Part shown: positions 52,732-61,179 of the stretch, piece after piece
Position numbering within the stretch: the first letter of the stretch is position 1
Layout: every line of letters starts with the position of its first letter
NCBI RefSeq assembly: GCF_029914245.1
Contig: NZ_JARYZI010000012.1
Coordinates: 1-64,000, forward strand
DNA length: 64,000 nucleotides
Direction: 5' to 3'
DNA from: Fusibacter bizertensis
GTDB taxonomy: Bacteria > Bacillota > Clostridia > Peptostreptococcales > Acidaminobacteraceae
The notes under the pieces: model-generated
Told to the model about the DNA's origin: nothing
Database searches by the model: none
What the model saw: only the letters and a program-made list of their open reading frames with translations
Translations under genes and position numbers: made by a program

Positions 52732-54071
52732 GAGATTTCCTCCATTGCTTTTACGAGACAATCGATTTCTTCAATTGTACGTTTTTCTGTGACACAGAAC
52801 ATAATGAGGTTTTTGTCAGATTTATAATCTTTACCAACATTATAGCCTCCAAGGAATCCTTTAGAAGCAAGTTCAGCGTTTAGAGATTCAACATCCATAG
52901 TTGTTTCAAGTACAAATTCTCTGAAGAATGGTTGATCGTAAACTGGTTTAAATTTACCTGTTGCAATCAATTTATTGTAAGCGTAATACGCTTTTTTAGC
53001 TGATTCTTCTGCAACTTCAGCAAGACCTTCTTTTCCAAGAGCGCCTAGATAAATAGTCGCTGCAAGTGCGTTGAGTGCTTGATTAGAACAGATATTTGAA
53101 GTTGCTTTATCTCTTCTAATATGTTGCTCGCGCGCTTGAAGTGTCAACGTAAATGCACGTTTACCATCTAAATCTACTGTTTGACCAGCGATACGTCCTG
53201 GTAACTTTCTCATTTGTTTTGTAGATGCAGCCATAAATCCTAAATAAGGGCCACCGTAGTTTAGTGAATTTCCTAGCACTTGACCTTCACCAACTGCAAG
53301 ATCTGCACCATACTCACCTGGTGTTTTTAACATGCCTAGTGAAATTGGATCAACATTCATAATAAAAAGTGCTTTATTAGCATGTGCAACTTCCACTGCT
53401 TCTGTACAATCTTCTATATTACCAAAGAAGTTTGGTGTCTGAATAATCACACCTACTGTATCTGAAGTTACGATATCTTTTAATGCTTCCATATCTGTAA
53501 TACCATCTTTAGCAGGTACTTCCACAACTTTTACGCCATAAAAACGCATATACGTTTTAACAACATCTCTCGTTTGTGGATGTACAGTTTCAGAAATTAC
53601 AATGGTATCACCTTTTTGATTTGCTGCTGCAAGCATAGCTGCTTCAGCTGTTGCAGAAGCACCGTCATACATAGATGCATTGGATACTTCAAGACCCGTT
53701 AAGTTAGCAATCATTGTTTGGTATTCAAAAATTGCTTGTAATGTCCCTTGACTGATCTCTGGTTGATATGGTGTATATGCTGTATAAAACTCCGATCTTG
53801 AAATCAAGTGATGAATCACAGATGGAACAGAGTGATCATATGCGCCTGCGCCTCTAAAACAAACGAGTTCATCAGTGCCTATATTTTTATTCGCGATACT
53901 TTTAATCTTTTTGGAAACCTCAATTTCTGATAAAGGTTTACCGAGATCTAATCTTCTACCAAGCTTGATAGCCTCTGGAATATCATCGAATAATCTATCT
54001 ATCGAATCAATACCCAGTACTTCAAGCATCTTTTGCTCATCCTGCTTAGTATTTGGGATATATGGAAACAT
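52725..54071 (-). CDS. gcvPA: glycine dehydrogenase (decarboxylating) subunit 1
   Basis: This is the N-terminal half of the split P protein and pairs with gcvPB. It starts [20 protein letters not shown] and has the family segments [52 protein letters not shown] and [20 protein letters not shown]. It has 448 residues, as expected. It starts 1 base after the gcvH stop, with GAGGAGG inside the gcvH end, so translation is coupled. Confidence 0.96.
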   Translation of the reverse strand: MFPYIPNTKQDEQKMLEVLGIDSIDRLFDDIPEAIKLGRRLDLGKPLSEIEVSKKIKSIANKNIGTDELVCFRGAGAYDHSVPSVIHHLISRSEFYTAYTPYQPEISQGTLQAIFEYQTMIANLTGLEVSNASMYDGASATAEAAMLAAANQKGDTIVISETVHPQTRDVVKTYMRFYGVKVVEVPAKDGITDMEALKDIVTSDTVGVIIQTPNFFGNIEDCTEAVEVAHANKALFIMNVDPISLGMLKTPGEYGADLAVGEGQVLGNSLNYGGPYLGFMAASTKQMRKLPGRIAGQTVDLDGKRAFTLTLQAREQHIRRDKATSNICSNQALNALAATIYLGALGKEGLAEVAEESAKKAYYAYNKLIATGKFKPVYDQPFFREFVLETTMDVESLNAELASKGFLGGYNVGKDYKSDKNLIMFCVTEKRTIEEIDCLVKAMEEISW

Positions 54072-54072
54072 T

Positions 54073-54456
54073 CTATGCCTCCTCGTTACAAAATGCTTCG
54101 TACTCTTCAGCGTTCATTAATTCATCAAGATCTGCTGGGTTAGAAAGACTAATTTTCATAATCCAAGACTCATAAGGTGCTGTATTAACTAAAGAAGGAT
54201 CATTCTCTAATTCTTCGTTAACTTCTATAATTGTACCAGTTACAGGCATAAGCATATCTGAAGCAGCTTTAACTGATTCGATTGTACCAAAGCTTTCTTC
54301 GCCTTCAACTTCTTCATCCACTTCAGGAAGCTCTACATAAACAATTGAGCCAAGTGCATGTTGTGCAAAATCAGTAATACCAACCAAAGCTTCTTTACCT
54401 TCAACCTTAACCCACTCATGGTCTTTTGTATAATACAATCCGCTAACTATTTTCAT
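54073..54456 (-). CDS. gcvH: glycine cleavage system H protein
   Basis: GcvH is the lipoyl-carrying shuttle protein of the complex. It has 127 residues, starts GLYYTKDHEWVKVEG, and the lipoylated lysine lies in GTIESVKAASDMLMPVTG. The motif PYESWIMKISLSNPADLDELM and an acidic tail complete the family pattern. It follows gcvT after 77 bases that contain a small hairpin (54491-54508, AGGAAC/GTTCCT) without a T run. Confidence 0.97.
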   Translation of the reverse strand: MKIVSGLYYTKDHEWVKVEGKEALVGITDFAQHALGSIVYVELPEVDEEVEGEESFGTIESVKAASDMLMPVTGTIIEVNEELENDPSLVNTAPYESWIMKISLSNPADLDELMNAEEYEAFCNEEA

Positions 54457-54533
54457 CTTAATACCCTCCTGATAATTTTTAATATTTATGAGGAACCTTT
54501 TGTTCCTTAAAATCAGTATACCGCAAACTTTAA

Positions 54534-55637
54534 TTATTTTTTATAGTTTTTTTGATAGAATCTTTTACTGATAACAGTTGCTGGAAATACTTTTTTACGA
54601 ACTTGTACACTTAGACTAGAACCCATCTCACCATATTTAGCATCAACAAGAGCTAAGGCAATGTTTTTCTTAAGTGTCGGTGAGAAATAACCTGTTGTGA
54701 TCACACCAATTACTTCACCTTCAGCTAAAACTTCATAACCTTGTCTAGGTATTCCTTTTTCCATTTCAAGACCAACTGTCTTTCTTGGTAAACCCTTAGC
54801 TTTTTGCTCGACAAGTGCATCTTTTCCAATAAAATTATCTTTTGCAAGTTTTACAAAGAATCCAAGCCCCGCTTCAAGTGGTGTAATACTTTGATCGATT
54901 TCATGTCCGTAAAGTGGTAAAGCAGCTTCAAATCTTAAAGTATCTCTACAACCAAGACCTGCTGGTTTAAGCCCTTGATCTTTTCCTACTTCAAGCAATT
55001 TTCTCCATACTTTAACGATGCCTTCATGGTCAGCGTATATCTCAAATCCGTCTTCTCCAGTATAGCCTGTTCTTGATACCAAGCATTTTACACCTTCAAT
55101 CGTTACATTACGGTTACAATAGAAGAATTTGATTGTTGATAAATCTACGTCAGAAATTTTTTGAAGAATTTCTTGCGCCAATGGTCCTTGTAACGCAATC
55201 TCAGAAACTTCATCTGATAAATTTTCAAGTTTCAAATCATAGCCTTTAGATTGCTCTACCATCCAAGCAAAATCTTTTTCAACATTGCTTGCATTGATGA
55301 CAAGATAGAAATGTTCTTGGTCAAATTTATAAACTAATAAATCATCAACAACACCACCATGTTCATAGCACATCATGCCATAAAGAATTTGATGATCTTC
55401 AAGCGTTGCAACATCATTAGTTACAAGGTTTTGGACAAATGCAAAAGCATCTTTTCCAGTAACCTCAACTTCACCCATGTGTGATACATCAAACATTCCT
55501 GCAGCATTTCTTACAACTTCATGTTCTTCAACAAGTCCCTCATATTGAACAGGTAAAGCCCATCCAGCAAAATCAATGATTTTACCACCCGCTAAAACAT
55601 GTTCATCATAGAGAGCGGTTTTTTTAACTGAATCCAT
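54534..55637 (-). CDS. gcvT: aminomethyltransferase (glycine cleavage T protein)
   Basis: GcvT releases ammonia and moves the methylene group to tetrahydrofolate. The 367 residues show FDVSHMGEVEVTG, the folate-site aspartate region QNLVTNDVATL, SRTGYTGEDGFEIY and the C-terminal barrel domain. It is the first gene of the operon, about 100 bases downstream of the glycine riboswitch and its terminator, so it is expected to be made only when glycine is plentiful. Confidence 0.97.
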   Translation of the reverse strand: MDSVKKTALYDEHVLAGGKIIDFAGWALPVQYEGLVEEHEVVRNAAGMFDVSHMGEVEVTGKDAFAFVQNLVTNDVATLEDHQILYGMMCYEHGGVVDDLLVYKFDQEHFYLVINASNVEKDFAWMVEQSKGYDLKLENLSDEVSEIALQGPLAQEILQKISDVDLSTIKFFYCNRNVTIEGVKCLVSRTGYTGEDGFEIYADHEGIVKVWRKLLEVGKDQGLKPAGLGCRDTLRFEAALPLYGHEIDQSITPLEAGLGFFVKLAKDNFIGKDALVEQKAKGLPRKTVGLEMEKGIPRQGYEVLAEGEVIGVITTGYFSPTLKKNIALALVDAKYGEMGSSLSVQVRKKVFPATVISKRFYQKNYKK

Positions 55638-55687
55638 AATGCAACCTCCTTATATTCGTTAATGATATTTAAAACGGAGTAGATAAA

Positions 55688-55739
55688 GAAAAAGAGGTAT
55701 ACAATGGTATAGCAATGCTAGCCGCCATTATATACCTCT
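55688..55739 (-). terminator. terminator of the glycine riboswitch expression platform
   Basis: On the minus strand AGAGGTATA (near 55739) and TATACCTCT (to 55693) close a long stem, with inner pairing of ATGG/CCAT and TAGC/GCTA, followed by TTTTTCTTT. Its 5' arm shares CAGAGG with the closing stem of the second aptamer, so glycine binding should prevent it from forming. Confidence 0.85.
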
Positions 55740-55912
55740 GTATTTTTACCTGAGAGTGTTTCGCAAAGCTAACGCTTTGCACTTCCGCCTTCGGTGCCTA
55801 CTTAAAGGGCTCTCCAGAGTTCCATCAGATAACACTACTTTTGCCTGAGAGATTCTGTGGTGTCGGCAAACACACACATTGCTCCTTCGGCTACCTTACG
55901 GTATCTCGCATT
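55740..55912 (-). ncRNA. tandem glycine riboswitch
   Basis: Two glycine aptamers are joined by a short linker on the minus strand. The first (about 55831-55912) has GCCGAAGGAGCAA and GAATCTCTCAGGCAAAAG. The second (about 55740-55822) has CACCGAAGGCGGAAGTGC and ACTCTCAGGTAAAAAT. The second aptamer's closing helix (CTCTG with CAGAG) overlaps the following terminator. Cooperative tandem glycine riboswitches of this type turn on gcv operons when glycine is abundant. Confidence 0.96.
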
Positions 55913-55968
55913 ATCCTCACTTGGTTCTTTATTCAATTAATCACGAAAAAACATCCTTCGTCTACTAC

Positions 55969-55997
55969 ATTTTATGCGAAAGTTACACGTTTTTCAA
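55969..55997 (-). promoter_or_regulatory. promoter of the glycine cleavage operon
   Basis: On the minus strand TTGAAA (55992-55997), 17 bases and TAAAAT (55969-55974), each one base from consensus. Transcription would start about 50 bases before the first aptamer. The remaining sequence to 56086 shows nothing further that I can name. Confidence 0.8.
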
Positions 55998-56086
55998 CTC
56001 ATTTTTTCGTTAGAATTATGATATTTTTTTAACCACTAGGCGTTTTTTTGAATACGCAAAGTGAAATGTGGCTCAATCTACTCTGA

Positions 56087-57781
56087 TTAGAGGTTTCTAT
56101 CGTCTATACTTCCAAGCACATTTCGAAGTGCAGGAATCACTTTTTTAATTGATCCTTCTTCAAAAGGACTGTCTAATCCAGCTACTTTTAAAAGACCTGT
56201 AAATGGTAAACTTCCACCCATATTACATAATTTAAGGTATTGATCCCAAGCAGATTTTCTATCCTCAGTTGATTTAAGGAAAAACTGGAATGCACACACT
56301 TGTGCTAACGTATAATCAATATAGTAAAAAGGATTACTAAAGATATGACCTTGTCTAAACCAATATCCGCCTCTTTCTAAGAAATCGTTGTCTTCATAGT
56401 TTTTATAAGGTTGATATTTTTTCTCAAGTTCACGCCATTTGGCTTTACGATCAGCTGGTGTTGCTTCAGGGTTTCCATAGACGAAATGTTGGAATTCATC
56501 CACTAAAACACCATATGGTATAAATAAAAGTGCTTCACTTACATGGTTAAACTTGTATTTAGTCACTTCATCTTTAAAGAAACTTTCCATCCATGGATAA
56601 GTCAAGAACTCCATGCTCATAGAATGAATCTCACAAGCTTCGAGTGTCGGGAACTGATACTCTGGAAGTTCATAGTCTCTGCTTTGGAAACATTGGAATG
56701 CATGACCAGCTTCGTGAGTAAGAACATCTATATCGCCTGAAGTCCCATTGAAGTTTGAGAATATAAATGGCGCTCTATAGTCGCTGATATAAGTGCAGTA
56801 ACCGCCACCTGTTTTTCCCTTTTTCGCTTCAAGGTCCATGAGTTCACTATCTAGCATAAAGTTGATAAATTCTCCTGTTTCAGCGGATAATTCTTCGTAC
56901 ATTTTTTTCCCATTTTCGATAATCCATTCAGAATCACCTTTTGGCGTTGCATTACCACTTGTAAATGCAATTTGTTCATCATAATATTTCAGCGTATCTA
57001 TTCTAAGACGTTCTTCTTGACGTTTGCGTAGCTCAAGTGATAATGGTACAAGCTCATCTTGAACTTGCTTTCTATAAGTTGCTACCATTTGATCATCATA
57101 GTCAGTTCTAGAAAGTCTCATATAACCTAACTTGATAAAATTATCAAATCCAAGTTTTCTAGCAATTTTATGTCTTACTTCTACGAGGTCTTGATATAAA
57201 TCATCAAAAGCAGCTTCATTTTCTTCAAAAAACTTCGTTGCAGCTTCTTGTGCTTCTTTTCTTACGAGTCGATCTTTTGACTCATAATAAGGCACCATCT
57301 GAGCAAGGTTGCGTTCTTCTCCATCAAACATGATCTTTGCTGATGTTCTAAGTTTAGTATATTTGGACGCAAGCATGTTTTCTGTTTTTAAGTCCTCAAT
57401 AATGTCAGTGTGAAATGTTTTCAGTTTTACTTCTATAATATTGAAAATATGATCGCCTAGCTCTTTGCGAAGCGCATCCTTAAACTTCGATTGATCAAGT
57501 GCACGATAATATTTGTCCACCATCTCCATATATAGTGGCATTGCATCATCTATAAAATCATTTTCTGCATCATAAAAAGCATCCGTCGTATCAATCGTAT
57601 GTCTTATTTGGACAATTTGTGAAAGTGATTCTATATGGTTTCTCATGGCGTTGATTTCTTTAATTATAACTAGCTGTGCCTCGGGACTTGTTGCATCATT
57701 GAATTTTTCGATTAATGCCTCAAAATCCACTTTAAATTGATGCATATCTGGACGTTCGTATTTAAAATCTTTAAATTTCAT
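56087..57781 (-). CDS. M3 family oligoendopeptidase (PepF-like)
   Basis: This is a cytosolic zinc metallopeptidase of the thimet/oligopeptidase F group. The zinc site HEAGHAFQCFQS, with the third ligand in FPTLEACEIHSMSMEF, is intact. The 564 residues match the family's usual 560-600 length, and the N-terminal helical domain (MKFKDFKYERPD start) is the clan type with M3 PepF. A good AGGAGG site precedes the ATG. It likely trims short peptides during amino-acid fermentation; it is monocistronic between the gcv riboswitch and an OsmC gene. Confidence 0.92.
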   Translation of the reverse strand: MKFKDFKYERPDMHQFKVDFEALIEKFNDATSPEAQLVIIKEINAMRNHIESLSQIVQIRHTIDTTDAFYDAENDFIDDAMPLYMEMVDKYYRALDQSKFKDALRKELGDHIFNIIEVKLKTFHTDIIEDLKTENMLASKYTKLRTSAKIMFDGEERNLAQMVPYYESKDRLVRKEAQEAATKFFEENEAAFDDLYQDLVEVRHKIARKLGFDNFIKLGYMRLSRTDYDDQMVATYRKQVQDELVPLSLELRKRQEERLRIDTLKYYDEQIAFTSGNATPKGDSEWIIENGKKMYEELSAETGEFINFMLDSELMDLEAKKGKTGGGYCTYISDYRAPFIFSNFNGTSGDIDVLTHEAGHAFQCFQSRDYELPEYQFPTLEACEIHSMSMEFLTYPWMESFFKDEVTKYKFNHVSEALLFIPYGVLVDEFQHFVYGNPEATPADRKAKWRELEKKYQPYKNYEDNDFLERGGYWFRQGHIFSNPFYYIDYTLAQVCAFQFFLKSTEDRKSAWDQYLKLCNMGGSLPFTGLLKVAGLDSPFEEGSIKKVIPALRNVLGSIDDRNL

Positions 57782-57840
57782 AATGCCTCCTAATTTATAA
57801 ATTACTTTACTTAACTATACCATGACTTAAGTTTATCATA

Positions 57841-57877
57841 AAAAAAAGAGCACGTATAATTTTTTTTATACGGCCCT
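57841..57877 (-). terminator. terminator after the OsmC gene
   Basis: On the minus strand GGGC-CGTATAA and TTATACG-TGCTC pair across an A-rich loop and run into eight T. It ends the 57906-58298 gene. Confidence 0.75.
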
Positions 57878-57905
57878 TACCATACATATTCATTTGTTGA
57901 AAAAA

Positions 57906-58298
57906 TCACTCTGCAAACATTTCAAATTCAGGTGGGTTGAACATATGCTTTTTAACGGAGCACAAATCCATTGATCTCATAATTGCAGCTTTATATTTCT
58001 CAGGAAAACCATCTGGTAAAGTCAAGTTTAAGGTAACTTTCTCTATCATTTTAGTTTCTGGGTTTTTAACGGTATCCATTGTAAGTGCTAATCCCTCTGA
58101 ACTGATTCCTTTGTGTTGACAAAAGCTCAAGGCATAGATGCCTGCACAGGTGGCAATCGATGATAAAAAAAGATCAAAAGGTGCTGGTGCACTGCCTTCT
58201 CCCCCAGCATGTACAGGTTGATCAGTTGATATAACATGCCCTTTCATATGAGCGTCCACTCGAACACCACCAGGAAACTTTACTTCAATCAAAGCCAT
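57906..58298 (-). CDS. OsmC/Ohr-family protein
   Basis: The 130-residue protein belongs to the OsmC/YhfA fold, many members of which are thiol peroxidases. Two cysteine regions are conserved: ATCAGIYALSFCQ (about 50-62) and DLCSVKKHMF near the C terminus. GEGSAPAPFDLFLSSIATC is the family core. The glycine-rich start and the short length resemble the YhfA subgroup, whose substrate is unclear. It is monocistronic with an AAGGAG site. Confidence 0.85.
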   Translation of the reverse strand: MALIEVKFPGGVRVDAHMKGHVISTDQPVHAGGEGSAPAPFDLFLSSIATCAGIYALSFCQHKGISSEGLALTMDTVKNPETKMIEKVTLNLTLPDGFPEKYKAAIMRSMDLCSVKKHMFNPPEFEMFAE

Positions 58299-58397
58299 AT
58301 TTAACTCCTTTTCATATATTATTTCAATATAAGTTAGATTAATTGCATTATAGATAATTCAAATTTCTCCGTCAAGAGATTTAGTCACACTATGGTA

Positions 58398-59108
58398 CTA
58401 AGGATTCATTATTTTTGCATCTTTTGGAAGTGCTAATTCAGTTTCAAAAGTGCCACCAATCGTCAAATCTTTAAAATAATAACTATAAGATGGTTGTCCC
58501 TCAGTTTCGACGACCATCTTGACAATCAACCCCTCATCTTCCCATACATAATAAGTCACTTTCATTCCTAAGTGCTCTGCAACAAAAATATAACATGTTT
58601 TTCCATCAATGATTTCGGTTCCTTTTTCTTTCATGCTACCAAGTGTCTCATCGTCAATCTCGCCTGCAAATAGAAATGGAGACTCCCACTCATTGCTGGT
58701 CGTTTCAATTGGTGTTTTCATCAACAGATTTTCTGAAGGCATGTAAAGAAAGCCTTCCCCTTTGTCATAGTCAAGGTATAAACTTTGTCCCTCATCTATT
58801 GCATCATATCTTGCTTTATTTCCTGCAATCCATAACTTAAACCCACCGATTCTTTCATCACCTGTTGTCATCACAAACTCATAATAGTAGTTATCAATTT
58901 TGCGATCGCGATTTATCATATCAAATGCTTTGACGTTATCAAAGTTTTCTTCAGTATTTTCTTCATTTGTAGCAACAGAGACTGGTATGTTTTCAGTATT
59001 TTCAGTAGTCGCGTCATCATTAGAACTACAAGCACTCATCACTAAAACTACTAAAATCAGCAACATCATGATACTTGCACTTCTAAATGAAACTCTTTTA
59101 AAAGACAT
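58398..59108 (-). CDS. lipoprotein, DUF4412-like, function unknown
   Basis: The 236-residue precursor has a lipobox LVMSACSS (Cys27), then an acidic Thr/Asn/Glu linker. The rest is a beta-rich domain that looks like outer-membrane-lipoprotein carrier folds (LolA-like): YYYEFVMTTGDERIGGFKLW, ARYDAIDEGQSLYLDYDKG and GKTCYIFVAEHLGMKVTYYV. No binding residue can be named. The ribosome site GGGAGG lies within the terminator hairpin of the upstream diguanylate cyclase gene. Confidence 0.75.
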   Translation of the reverse strand: MSFKRVSFRSASIMMLLILVVLVMSACSSNDDATTENTENIPVSVATNEENTEENFDNVKAFDMINRDRKIDNYYYEFVMTTGDERIGGFKLWIAGNKARYDAIDEGQSLYLDYDKGEGFLYMPSENLLMKTPIETTSNEWESPFLFAGEIDDETLGSMKEKGTEIIDGKTCYIFVAEHLGMKVTYYVWEDEGLIVKMVVETEGQPSYSYYFKDLTIGGTFETELALPKDAKIMNP

Positions 59109-59137
59109 AAAAAAACCTCCCTTCTTCAGAGAGGTTT
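59109..59137 (-). terminator. terminator after the diguanylate cyclase, overlapping the next ribosome site
   Basis: On the minus strand AAACCTC and GAGGTTT (59113-59137) form a 7-bp stem with an 11-base loop and run into TTTTTT. The 3' arm contains GGGAGG, the ribosome site of the 58398-59108 lipoprotein gene, so read-through RNA would have that site masked. Confidence 0.7.
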
Positions 59138-59147
59138 ATACCCATAT

Positions 59148-60098
59148 TTACTTGAAAAATGCATACCCGGCTTTTCCCGAGTTCTTAACTTTATAAAGTG
59201 CTTGATCTGCTTTGTCAAGCAAATCATCTGCATCGTTACCATCTTCTGGAAATAGACTTATCCCCATTGAACATGTCACAAACAAACTTTTATTTTCAAT
59301 GATAAAAGGCTTAGTAAATTGATCGAGTATATGATTTGCTACCCGCTCAATATCTTTTCTATCAATGAGACCTTCCATCATTATGACAAACTCATCCCCA
59401 GAAAGTCTTGCAACAGTGTCAGAGAATCTTATAGCATTTTTAAGCCGTTTAGACATTTCCATGAGAATCGAATCCCCATATCGATGACCAAACTGATCAT
59501 TTACTTCCTTAAGGTTATCTAGATCAATAAAAAATACGGCTATACTTTGTGCTGATTGATCTATGATAAAGTCCTCTAGTCTTTTCCTTAATTTATCCAT
59601 AAAAAACAAACGATTAGGTAATCCTGTTAAGACATCGTGCATCGCCATCTGTCTGGATATTTCTTCATTTTGTCTAATTTCGTCATTTTCTTTTTCAAGA
59701 TATTTGATAAAATGTTTCATCTTTTGTACTTTCTGATAATGGCCAGTATGATCTTCAATTTGAATCAATATAAACTTGTTGTCAATACTTTCAATTTGAA
59801 GATTTTGCTGCATATTGGGATTGAGCTCTAAATCAATATTGGAAAAAAAACCACCATGAACTGCGCCCGCCAAAAACCGACCTTGACCTGTTTCTATCAC
59901 TAGGTCCAAGATTTTGCTGTATTTGGGTCTTAAAAATTTTGGAGCAACTTCATCAATTTCATAGTTAAAAACGGTCTCCATTTTTAATTCAGTTTTTAAC
60001 TCCATCCAGTGATTCCAAAACACGATCTTCTTTTGGTGATCCAATAATATTACGCCATTATTTAATTTATTCAAAACTTCGTAAAAAAAATTGTTCAT
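59148..60098 (-). CDS. diguanylate cyclase with N-terminal PAS-like domain
   Basis: This soluble 316-residue protein should make c-di-GMP. The N-terminal 120 residues look like a PAS domain (NNGVILLDHQKKIVFWNHW), joined by a coiled-coil linker (YQKVQKMKHFIKYLEKEN) to the GGDEF domain (from about 150). The active-site loop is SGDEF (233-237), a known active variant of GGDEF. An RxxD inhibitory site (RFSD, 224-227) lies five residues before it, so product inhibition is likely. It is the last gene of cheY-cheC-dgc, overlapping the cheC stop, so receiver output and c-di-GMP synthesis are linked. Confidence 0.93.
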   Translation of the reverse strand: MNNFFYEVLNKLNNGVILLDHQKKIVFWNHWMELKTELKMETVFNYEIDEVAPKFLRPKYSKILDLVIETGQGRFLAGAVHGGFFSNIDLELNPNMQQNLQIESIDNKFILIQIEDHTGHYQKVQKMKHFIKYLEKENDEIRQNEEISRQMAMHDVLTGLPNRLFFMDKLRKRLEDFIIDQSAQSIAVFFIDLDNLKEVNDQFGHRYGDSILMEMSKRLKNAIRFSDTVARLSGDEFVIMMEGLIDRKDIERVANHILDQFTKPFIIENKSLFVTCSMGISLFPEDGNDADDLLDKADQALYKVKNSGKAGYAFFK

Positions 60099-60721
60099 TA
60101 TAATTCTCCAAGGACCTCATCAATTTTACCTAAAAGCTTATTTAAGGAATTTAAACCGAGTGCAACTATGACAACACCTTCAACTTGAGCCTTTTCAAGT
60201 TCAAAGCTTGTGTATAACATCATCATGTACACATTGTTTTTAAGGTACATTTTCTGCTCGTCCTCAGATACAAATACCACTTCAACATCGGGTATTGAAA
60301 ATTCAACAGTTGTTCCAATGAGATTGCTGAACTCACCAATTACTGAATTTAAAATCACATTACTAATTTCTTTTAACACATCAAAATCTGTATCAATCAA
60401 ATCAAAACTATTTTCTTCAATAGAACTCGACGCCATGCCCATGCATGCATCCACTAAAAGTTTCGCTTTTTGAGCAGGAAAAATTAAAAGTGCTCTACCA
60501 GAAAATTCGTGTCCAAACTTCATAGAAGAAGAGACGATATGACCATGAGAAAACAACGGCCTATCAAGTGCTCCTTTTTCATCAGACATATTGACAATTT
60601 CAACTTCAGGCACACTTAAAAGGACACGCTGATTTGCCATATCAGAAAGCATACTGGCTGCTTGTCCTATAAAAACATTCACATATTCTTTTAAAAGATC
60701 TTTCTGAAGTTCAGTCATCAT
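60098..60721 (-). CDS. CheC-family phosphatase
   Basis: The 207-residue protein belongs to the CheC/CheX/FliY group that dephosphorylates CheY-P. The first active-site helix has LKEISNVILNSVIGEFSNL with the required Glu-x2-Asn-x3-Asn pattern. The N-terminal helix (LLKEYVNVFIGQAASMLSDM) lacks the same residues at full strength, so it may have one active site, unlike CheC with two. The start overlaps the cheY stop (ATGA), so the receiver below is the probable substrate. Confidence 0.8.
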   Translation of the reverse strand: MMTELQKDLLKEYVNVFIGQAASMLSDMANQRVLLSVPEVEIVNMSDEKGALDRPLFSHGHIVSSSMKFGHEFSGRALLIFPAQKAKLLVDACMGMASSSIEENSFDLIDTDFDVLKEISNVILNSVIGEFSNLIGTTVEFSIPDVEVVFVSEDEQKMYLKNNVYMMMLYTSFELEKAQVEGVVIVALGLNSLNKLLGKIDEVLGEL

Positions 60722-61086
60722 AAATTTTCATCCTTTAGTAATTCTATTAGTTCACCTATTTTATCTGACGTCAACGGCTTGTTAATAAACTTAACAATTC
60801 CAAACGCTTCAAGTTCTACTTTTGTGCCTTTCTGAACATCCGCTGAGATGACAATAGTCTTCACCTTTGCGCCATCTTGATCTAATTTTAAAAGTAGTTC
60901 TTGCCCTGTCATCTCTGGCATAAGCAAGTCAGTAATAAGCCAATCACTTTTTATTTCAGTATACGTGTCATAAGCCTCTTTTCCATTGGTACAAAAGGTC
61001 AATTTTGCCTCTGGAATGGCGGTACTAATCGCTCTCGAAATGATACTTCTAACAAATGCCGAATCATCTGCAATAATAATATTCAT
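60718..61086 (-). CDS. CheY-like stand-alone response regulator
   Basis: A single receiver domain of 122 residues. Asp7 and Asp8 bind magnesium, Asp53 (LITDLLMPEM) is the phosphorylation site, the Thr/Ser switch is in IVISAD, and the lysine is in FINKPL. There is no output domain. The arrangement with a CheC-type phosphatase and a diguanylate cyclase in the same operon suggests it passes a phosphorelay signal to the cyclase; the partner kinase is not in the window. Confidence 0.93.
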   Translation of the reverse strand: MNIIIADDSAFVRSIISRAISTAIPEAKLTFCTNGKEAYDTYTEIKSDWLITDLLMPEMTGQELLLKLDQDGAKVKTIVISADVQKGTKVELEAFGIVKFINKPLTSDKIGELIELLKDENL

Positions 61087-61179
61087 GTAATCTCCAAACT
61101 TATTTATATTTATAATCTATGTCTCATATTTTATCACATTGGGTAAAATTTTGGGTAAATGATTTGTAAATATTCTCTC

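Noticed and set aside
54491-54508. Small hairpin between gcvT and gcvH as a terminator
   Set aside because: There is no T run after it on the minus strand and the genes clearly form one operon.
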